This document shows positions 56,231 to 64,000 of a stretch of DNA of 64,000 nt, one piece after another (the stretch's first letter is position 1; each line of letters begins with the position of its first letter). The stretch is from Druceiella hillmani (lineage: Eukaryota > Arthropoda > Insecta > Lepidoptera > Hepialidae): positions 51,197,001-51,261,000 of the forward strand of contig JAYKKI010000004.1 of the NCBI GenBank assembly GCA_039881145.1. The letters are read 5' to 3'. Below the pieces are notes generated by a model, which was given only the letters and a program-made list of their open reading frames with translations, did no database searches and was not told where the DNA came from. The translations under genes and the position numbers were made by a program.

Positions 56231-58160
56231 TGTGTGTGTGTGTGTGCATGCGTGTGTGTGTATGTGTTTGTGTCCTTTATGTATAGGCTTTGTCAAAATG
56301 TTATGTTATATTATATGCGTTATCTATATTTAATGACTCAAACCTAACAACATTTTATACTTACATTTCCAGTTTTAAGTTTATTGGCTTAGAAATGTTT
56401 GAGTTATTGAAGTGACAAACAGACAGACAGACCTAGTTTTTCCAACACCGTACTCGTCAGTATATTTTCAAAAAGTAAAGCAAAAAAATTAAAATAATGT
56501 GTGAAAATGGGTCTTTACAAGGTCACAACGTTGGAATTCATATAGTTACCAAAAATACAATTTTTTTCAATAAATAACTAAAATACGTATAAGAAACAAT
56601 TATTAACCAAAGGTAACATCCATTAATCTTTTTTAAAATTCTCGAACTGTAATTTAAATATATTTTTACTACATAATCTGGCATTTTTCGATTGTTTTCA
56701 GGATAAACATACTTACGAGAATCGAAATGTCAACTAAAACGAAATGCTGTTAATACCGTCATTTAGCACTGTTTCTAGTGGGACATTTTTCGGTTGCTAT
56801 GGGCCTGTCCTTACGAAGTGATATAAGTCTATGTATTAGGCATATTTTAGCAATAACCAAAAGACTGGTAACGAAATAGAAAATCAAAAGCCTTATTAAA
56901 ATAACAGTGACATGCCGACATGAAACTTCTGGCGAGACTCTTTATTAACGCCTACCCTTACGTAAATTGTCTTTAAATATGTAAAGACAATTTACGTATG
57001 TAAATAAAAAACCTACCAAGCACAACTAAAAGACGACCTACAAGGGCCACAAGTAAATTTCGGCACTTATAAACATTTTAGTGTACTAAACTATTTACAA
57101 ATATTTATTTTTCTCGGCGTAAATACATTGCAACGAATTATATACTAAGATACCTTTCACAGCAAAAGCACGGTGTGCGATTTTACCCAGATAGTTTGGG
57201 AAATAAGGAGCCGGTATGCTATACTTAGTATGCTATATTTTTATATATTTTTTAGAATATCTTCTCAAATATCCCATTTAAAATTGTTAAAAAATATTTT
57301 GTGAAAAAAATATTTTTTATTTCTCAAAATAGACCTTTTAAAATGATACGTATATATCAATATGTTACATAAAATGAGAAAAAAAATGTCATAGACCATT
57401 ATTAACCTCCTCTTTAGTAGTTATACGAATATCTTTTTTACAAATATTTTAATAATAAATATTACTAAACCAACTTTCGAGTTTCTACTTCGCGTGATTT
57501 CTAAAATAATCGGTTTTAAAAATAAAAAAAAATATAAATATATATTCTACTGTTTCTTTCGTAGTAACATGGGGAATATTTAAAATATTATGACATCTAG
57601 TATCATCGTTACAGTTTTCCTACAACCTTTCTAAAAACCCATAGTTTTATAACAAAAAACCCATATTTATATCATTATATATAAAAACCCAAATTTCCAT
57701 AAATTTAGATTGAGTAGTTTCAAAAATAAAGGGAGGGGGGACATATTTTTTCATATTTTCCAGTATATACCTGAGATATACGCCCTAAAATTATGAAAAA
57801 ATATTTACGAGACCCTTATAACTTACCCTTTCAAATGACACGCCGCACTATATACAGAATTTAGAAAAAATTGTTGAGTACTTAATTTGCCACCAAAAAA
57901 TTCGAGTACTTAATTTGGCATCCCTAAAATTTCTAAATAAATATTTTTGAGTTTTAGCTTTTGAAATATGTTTTATAACTGTGCCAAGTTTCAAGTTTCT
58001 ATATCAAGCGATACCTAATAAAACGGATATGACGAACATATGGACAAACACGTGAATAATCTTATAAGGATTCTGTTTTCTCCTTTAAAGTTACGGAATC
58101 TTAAAAAGAATATGCAGAATTATTACTAATAAGTATTGTTGCTACATCAAAATATATATT
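56231..58160. other. Intergenic, microsatellite and one hairpin
   Basis: GT-rich microsatellite at about 56231-56272. A perfect 17-bp-arm hairpin at 56959-56998 (TACGTAAATTGTCTTTA and complement, 6-nt loop). Nothing else recognised. Confidence 0.5.
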
Positions 58161-58164
58161 AACT

Positions 58165-58445
58165 AACTGAACCCCACGGATTCACTCGCGTGAAATTCGG
58201 TAAAAGAAAGTTATTTGAATTTTGTTGTTATTTGAATTGCGTTGCTCACGTAAACTATTACCCTACCAAATTTCATCAAAATTCGCTAAGTAGATTTCGG
58301 TGATTGGCGAACAAATTAACATACAAATAGACAGAAAAATTCTAAAAATGGGTTTTCTGGCTTCTATTATCATTCTTTATGCTAAATCAATCACTCTTCT
58401 TAAAATATTTTCCATGCACAGAATTCATCTTGTTACAATTTTATT
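58165..58445. repeat. Dispersed repeat family Y, copy 2
   Basis: TTCACTCGCGTGAAATTCGG, AATTTCATCAAAATTCG, GGGTTTTCTGGCTTCTATTA and GCTAAATCAATCACTCTTCT match copy 1 and partly the intron 6 fragment near 12530-12610. Confidence 0.7.
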
Positions 58446-58679
58446 AATAGTATAAATTGGGCTTTATTAACAAAACAAAAATAAGGCATATGCAATTATT
58501 TTGACTTCTTTCTTATTTCTAAGAATCCTTTAAAAATATACTTTTATCTTCAGTCGAATCGGTCGAAACAGATAGGTGAAAGCTAGGCAACCGAATATGC
58601 TAAAAGCCAAAACCGACAACACTGTCATAATCTCTAATCCAAGCACTAAACTGTGGAACCACGACTATATGTACAGAAT

Positions 58680-59985
58680 AGGGTATTTGACTATATTTTT
58701 TATTACTAAAATGTAATAACATTAAAAACGTTTAAAATGAATATATAGTACCTATCACTTTTAATTACAAAGTTATAACGACTTAAAAACTGACAAACTA
58801 CGATTCGCCCGAAAACGCCCCGTACAAAATACAAGTGACTTATGACGTCACTGGCCAGTTATTTAGCATTCATTATAAGGGAGTTTATTAAATATTTTTA
58901 GTATCTCGTTAAATATTGCGTTTAAGTTATATATATTGCACATTATAATTTTCTCATTTGTTTGTGTGGAAACTAAGTATATAATAACTTTTTCAATTTA
59001 ATGAACAAAAAAATTTACATTTTTTTTATATTTAGAAGTTTCGATTAATTGTTTGTTATATGCATTATATTTTTCATCACAAGATTTTTTTTTAAATCTT
59101 CTCCACCGTTTTAAAACATTTTTACAAAAACTATCGACATCAGTCAAATACTCTATTGACTACACGAGGCTGAACAAGAGTGTAGTGTAGAAATAAACTG
59201 CTTGCAGTCTTACAGTCCTCTCTTCAACATTGTAACAAAATTACGGAGGAAGCTAATGAATAACATAATAAATACTTATTTATTTACACACACACACACA
59301 CACACACACGCACGCACACACACACACACATTTATCTTTACATTACAGATAACCTGTTCGTAACGATAAGAAATTAATAGTTTAACAAAAAAACTTAAAC
59401 TTAAAAACTAAACTTTTAGATTAAGCGTGAATACAAAATACATGATAAATACAAAAGATAAGGACGACACATTTCGACAAATTTACTTTCACTCATCATA
59501 AATAAATTACACTCTGGTTCGACCGCGATCAGGTGGTTGACCAGTTAAACACCGCGGGGAACTGGAGAGTTCCGATATAATTCGGTTCTAGAGGGTGGTA
59601 TAACAAACAAATGATGATTGCATGAATGCAGGAAATTGTCAGGTACGTAGAATGAAAGTTTACTCAATAATACAGGGCATGCAATTATTCCTTTTAACAG
59701 CTGGAAGATAAATATCATTAGTGCCAATATCTCTTCTGAGTTGCAAGAAGTGGAAACTTAGCATACCTAAAAGAAAATCGGTAGGAAATAGAAAGGGGTA
59801 GTAACCATGCTATCTCATATACAGATATCGAGGAAACGTCTTTTGCACGCGTTCAGTCATAAAGCTGTACTTGGCTTCGTGTGAGCTCCAAATAATGGAG
59901 CCAGATTCTAATCGGCTCTGCCCATTGAAATGTACAGCAGACGAATTGATCATATAGGTTGAAAATCATTTGAATTGTTTAACAC
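58680..59985 (-). mobile_element. Jockey-like LINE 3' end, 5'-truncated, minus copy
   Basis: The coding tail on the minus strand gives ALMIFIFQLLKGIIACPVLL and SKLSFYVPDNFLHSC (59727-59545), the C-terminal part of a Jockey-type RT protein. A CA/GT microsatellite (59285-59330) and a long 3' UTR follow, ending at GGGTATTTGACTATATTTTT (58681). It is the inverted partner of 62115-63100. It keeps more C-terminal coding sequence than the plus copy. Confidence 0.7.
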
Positions 59986-61680
59986 GAATCCAATTTTCCG
60001 AAATGATTTTTAAAATTGTATTATATTAGAGATATTATTGAATATAATAGATAAGCTTTTTGAGTAAAAATTAAGCATAAATTCTGTTTTAAATGATAAA
60101 TATTTTATAAAGACATACTTGTTGGCCGCATACACACATTTCCATTTTCATTTCTTTCTGTTATATTTAACCTGAGCTTCAGTTTAGATACTCAAATGTA
60201 TAATATGCAAATATAACATATGTACCTATAAATGGAAAAGAAAAACAAAATGATTATAAAAAGATCTTATTACTCGTTCGTGCATAACAATGAAATGATT
60301 TTGTTTTATCTAGCCAGGAGTTTGTTTTATCTAGTTAATATAAATTGATCTATGGAGCAAATCCGCTCATTGTCCATTGTAATTTATAAGTATTATTATA
60401 ATATAGACTTACAAAATATAATACATTTTCATCATGTTGTATCAAATGAAGTTTTCATTCCAAGCCTTTTCTCGTATGATTAAAATGCAATTAAACTTAG
60501 AATATATAGATGTTTATATTAAAATCACTAAAAATCATATTTGAATTACCTTAATACGGTCATTTATAAGATTAATTTCAAATATAAACTATCTGAAATT
60601 ATAGATTTTATTGCAACACAAGGATCCTATTATACTAACATTTGTGTGTAACTGTCAAAATGTATATTTGAAATATTACAAACATATTTTTCCATTGAGT
60701 ATGACTACATATGAGTAACTATGCTTAAAAAATAAATAAGACAATAGTGTGTTGGAAATATTTACCAGCTTTTATAAGTTTGTCTTCTTGATACGTAGAT
60801 TATTATATTATCTCTGGTCAATTGGGTATTTGACTAATATTTTTTTATTTCATTAATCATAATTTCAAAGTACAAGCTGACGAAGAGTGAAAAATCATAA
60901 AAATTTACCGAGTTATAAAAGTTTAAATTTAATCTTTAGAGAAGGACGGCAATACTGTGTCGTGAGGTCATTTTTAATATTGCACATTATATTCTATGAG
61001 AGGAAAAGAGATAGGGATATACCCAACTCTATCCGTATCTTCAAATTTAGAAGTCTCAAACTGGCTTATTTTTCAATCAATTTTTGAATTTTTTTCAAGA
61101 CTGGTTTTTAATTAACTTATATTCCACAATATTGTACAAAAAATATCAAAATTTAGAATGAGTCAACTACCGTAATGCAAAACTGACATTACACAAAGTC
61201 GTAATGAAACAATTTGGACATTTTGTCACTAATAGTGAACGTCCAAAGTAGTGAGCGTCTACGCAACTAATACCGCAATGTGAATAATAAATCAAACTTC
61301 AATTAAAACTGTATATAATGTATCAAACTATAATCGATTTATTTATACAATTAACTTAATAGCGCTAAGTGTTGATAATTGAAAGTTCTCTATAAACAGA
61401 AATAAAATATAAGGCATATATCTAAAAGAAATAACATTGAATAGCTGTTATTTGATTACAATCATTGGTGAGCCCAAATTTTCCGTGTCAAAAAATTCTG
61501 CATATTTACACCTATAATATATATCATAATTTTGTTTATTGCTGCGTTCAGACGGATATGTTTTGTGTTAATTTGTTTTATGAAAGTAGCTATTAAAACT
61601 ATCGAATACGGGTACAGAATCAAAGATTCCTTAAATTGATCATATAAATCAGTCAATAATATTCTCACTTTAAATATAAC
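59986..61680. other. Spacer between the two inverted LINE copies
   Basis: AT-rich. At 60825 GGGTATTTGACTAATATTTT resembles the LINE 3' end, so another short fragment may be present. No gene recognised. Confidence 0.4.
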
Positions 61681-61689
61681 TTTACATCT

Positions 61690-63110
61690 GAGACTTACTT
61701 AACACGATCAGGAGTGAGCCAGGGTTCGAATCTCGGACCTCTACTTTCACTATTCTAGTAAACGATATTGGTTGCGCGGTGAAATCTGCGCGTTGTTTGT
61801 TACTCGCGGACGACGTGAAACTTTTTACTGTCGTCAAGAATGCAGCACTGTTGCATGGCGAGCTGTTGCAGCATGACAACAGCGCCGTCGTTGAGTCGAG
61901 TGCACCAAGCGGCTTATGTTTAAAGCAAATGTTCAATAGTGAGTTACAGCGGAGCACACGCTCCTACTAAATACGAATACATGGTCAGCGGCCCACTGCA
62001 TCGTCTGTGTTGGGGAGTTGGATTTGATTCGCGATTGACGTTTCGTGGGCACATGGCGGATGTAGCAAAAAATCATTTTATAAGCTTGGATTCGTGTTAA
62101 ATAATTAAAAAAATATTGAATCTTTATCACCAATCTGTTGTATACTTCATTGGTGCAGAGCCGATTAGAATCCGGCTCCATTATTTGGAGCCCACACGAA
62201 GCCAAGTTCAGCTTGATGATTGAACGTGTGCAAAAGACGTTCCTCCGATATCTGTATATGAGATAGCATGGTTACTTCCCCTTTCTATTTCCTACCGACT
62301 TCTTCTTGGGTATGCTAGGTTTCCATTCATTGCTACTCAGAAGAGATATTGCACTAATGCAATTTATCTTCCAGCTATTAAAGGAAAAAAATTGTGCCCT
62401 GTATTATTGAGTAAACTTTCATTCTTTGTAAATTTATCAACATGTGTCATAGTTATCTTTTATGGTTCTTGTGTATTTTGAATTAATATTTAATCTAAAA
62501 GTTTAAGTTTGTCGTTACAAATAAGTTACCTCTAATGAACCAATAAGTGTGTGTGTGTGTGTGTGTAAATAAATTAATAAGTAAATATAACATTTTAAAG
62601 TAATTTCACATTTAATACTGCTGAAAAGTGCAATAGGATAATTGACTGATGGCAATTTTTTGGTAAAAATGTTTTAATACTGTAGAGTAGGTTTAAAAAA
62701 ACCTTATGATGAGAAAAGTAATGCATATAATTTTTTAAACTTCTGAATAGGAAAAAGTGTAAATTTTTTGTTCATTAAATTGAAAAAGTTATTATGAATT
62801 TAGTTTCCGCACAAAAAAATGAGAAAATTATGAAAGCAATATATAACTTAAACGCAATATTTAACGAAATACTAAAAATATTTAATAAACTCTTATAATT
62901 AATGCTAAATAACTGGCCAGTGACGTCATAAGCCAGTTGTATTTTGTATGGGGCGCTTTCGCGCGAATCGTAGTTCGTCAGTTTTTAAGTCTTTATAACT
63001 TTGTAATGAAAAGTTCTAGGTACAATATATTTATTTTAACTGTTTTTAATTTTATTACTTGTTCTATTTTAGTAATCAAAAATATAGTCAAATACCCCAT
63101 CCTATTGGAA
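61690..63110 (+). mobile_element. Jockey-like LINE fragment (RT C-terminal half and 3' UTR), plus copy
   Basis: The translation, with frameshifts, reads RSGVSQGSNLGPL, LLLADDVKLFTVVKN, SGAHAPTKYEYMVS, FDSRLTFRGHMADVAKN, SIIWSPHEAKFSLMIERVQK and RRDIALMQFIFQLLK. ADD and the SGVSQGSNLGPLLF motif identify the reverse transcriptase. The tail is SKLSF followed by a deletion, a GT microsatellite (62546-62568) and a 3' UTR with TGACGTCA (62921-62928). It ends near 63100 at ATAGTCAAATACCCC. Confidence 0.75.
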
Positions 63111-63114
63111 GTTT

Positions 63115-64000
63115 ACCTTTATTATTTTTACAATCTTGGCGGAATAATATATGTACCAACCAACTTCTAGAAGATACTTAGAATGAATTGTGATGTTCAT
63201 CAATATAATGTATTAATACAATGGAAAATTGCCAAAAGCCACGACCGTCAAAAAAGCCACAATTGTCAAATTTAGTTCCCGGGACGTTCGTGGCGGCGTT
63301 TCAAATAAGCACAAAAAATAGCTGTCATTTTATATTATAGTCAGTCCAGGGTATTAGTATAATAAAGGACAAGAGAAAAGTATACATCAGGTGATTTGTT
63401 ATCAATTGTAACATTTATGTGTATATCATTAACTTGATTGTTGAAGTTCTGTAGAGATAACTGTTACGATTTAGAGGTCGATCGACAAAACGCGCCATGC
63501 ACTGTCGTATTGTCAGATATTGCCCTATTATTTTAGATCCAAAAATGGTCAATCTTCTTAAACATTTCATGTTAAGTGCGTTCTTAAACCTTAATTATGA
63601 CATTCTCAAAACTTGTAAAAAGCCTCCCTCTATATTGTGGCGAGGTTTCTAGATATTCGAGGTAGAAGATCATAAAAATAGTTTTCACTAATCTCGCTTT
63701 CTATGACTTGGCTCGAGATAAAAATTATGAACCTTTAAATTTCCTAAATTCTACACATAAAATATAATTTTATATAAAAATGGTTTTTTATATATATTTT
63801 TTTAGAACCAACCGTTTTCATCGTAGAGCGCAATGTATCTATCCACGCACAAGGTAACACACATTAAGGCAAGGTTTATATTTCACGACAAGACTAAATA
63901 AAAATTTACTTTATCATAAGTATATAGATGAAAAGTAGAGTACCTATAAACGGATGTCAGAATTCCCTAAAATGAGCCCTCTTCCACCATAAAAACAACC
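63115..64000. other. Window end, nothing recognised
   Basis: AT-rich sequence without supported genes or repeats. Confidence 0.4.

Noticed and set aside
61715..61740. tRNA B-box-like GGTTCGAATC
   Set aside because: It lies within the LINE reverse-transcriptase motif SGVSQGSNLGPL and there is no tRNA fold around it.

Overview
The window looks like AT-rich insect nuclear DNA. It has GT-AG introns up to 21 kb, no operon structure, and much transposon debris of arthropod type: Tc1/mariner, hAT, Helitron, RTE-like and Jockey-like LINEs, and a hammerhead-bearing retroposon. I cannot name the order or species from sequence alone.

Only one host gene can be supported: a complete lysosomal-type beta-hexosaminidase (GH20, HEXA/HEXB-like) on the minus strand. 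Nine coding exons run from 46959 down to the stop at 2319. All eight junctions are GT-AG, all phases agree, and the spliced reading frame gives 543 residues. A putative TATA/initiator promoter lies at about 46996-47036. A poly(A) signal candidate lies at 2095-2100. The catalytic Asp-Glu pair and nearly all substrate-contact residues known from human HexA/HexB are present. Three positions are unusual: an Asp-Arg pair at 444-445, a missing GSEP loop, and Phe493 in place of a conserved Trp.

The rest is intron and upstream sequence filled with repeats. From low to high coordinates these are: a 60-bp palindrome and a BED-finger transposase remnant (intron 8); a hammerhead-retroposon copy, a TA microsatellite, a diverged ~180-bp tandem array and an 84-bp tandem array (intron 7); a second hammerhead-retroposon copy and a 23-bp array (intron 5); an RTE-like LINE split by a Tc1/mariner element at a TA site (intron 3); an array beside exon 3 (intron 2). 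Intron 1 holds a Helitron whose 5' end has grown into a ~720-bp microsatellite, two head-to-head copies of an unidentified transposon around a dead mariner, and a 71/107-bp satellite. Upstream of the gene are a third hammerhead-retroposon copy with a near-canonical ribozyme, a hAT element, and two oppositely oriented Jockey-like LINE 3' ends forming a large inverted repeat.

The most interesting system is the ~220-270 bp retroposon found three times (5443-5712, 13948-14167, 48794-49011). Each copy has perfect 11-14 bp flanking direct repeats, palindromic arms, and a sequence fitting a type I hammerhead ribozyme with a minimal palindromic stem III. Two copies sit 24 and 51 bp upstream of splice acceptors of the hexosaminidase gene.
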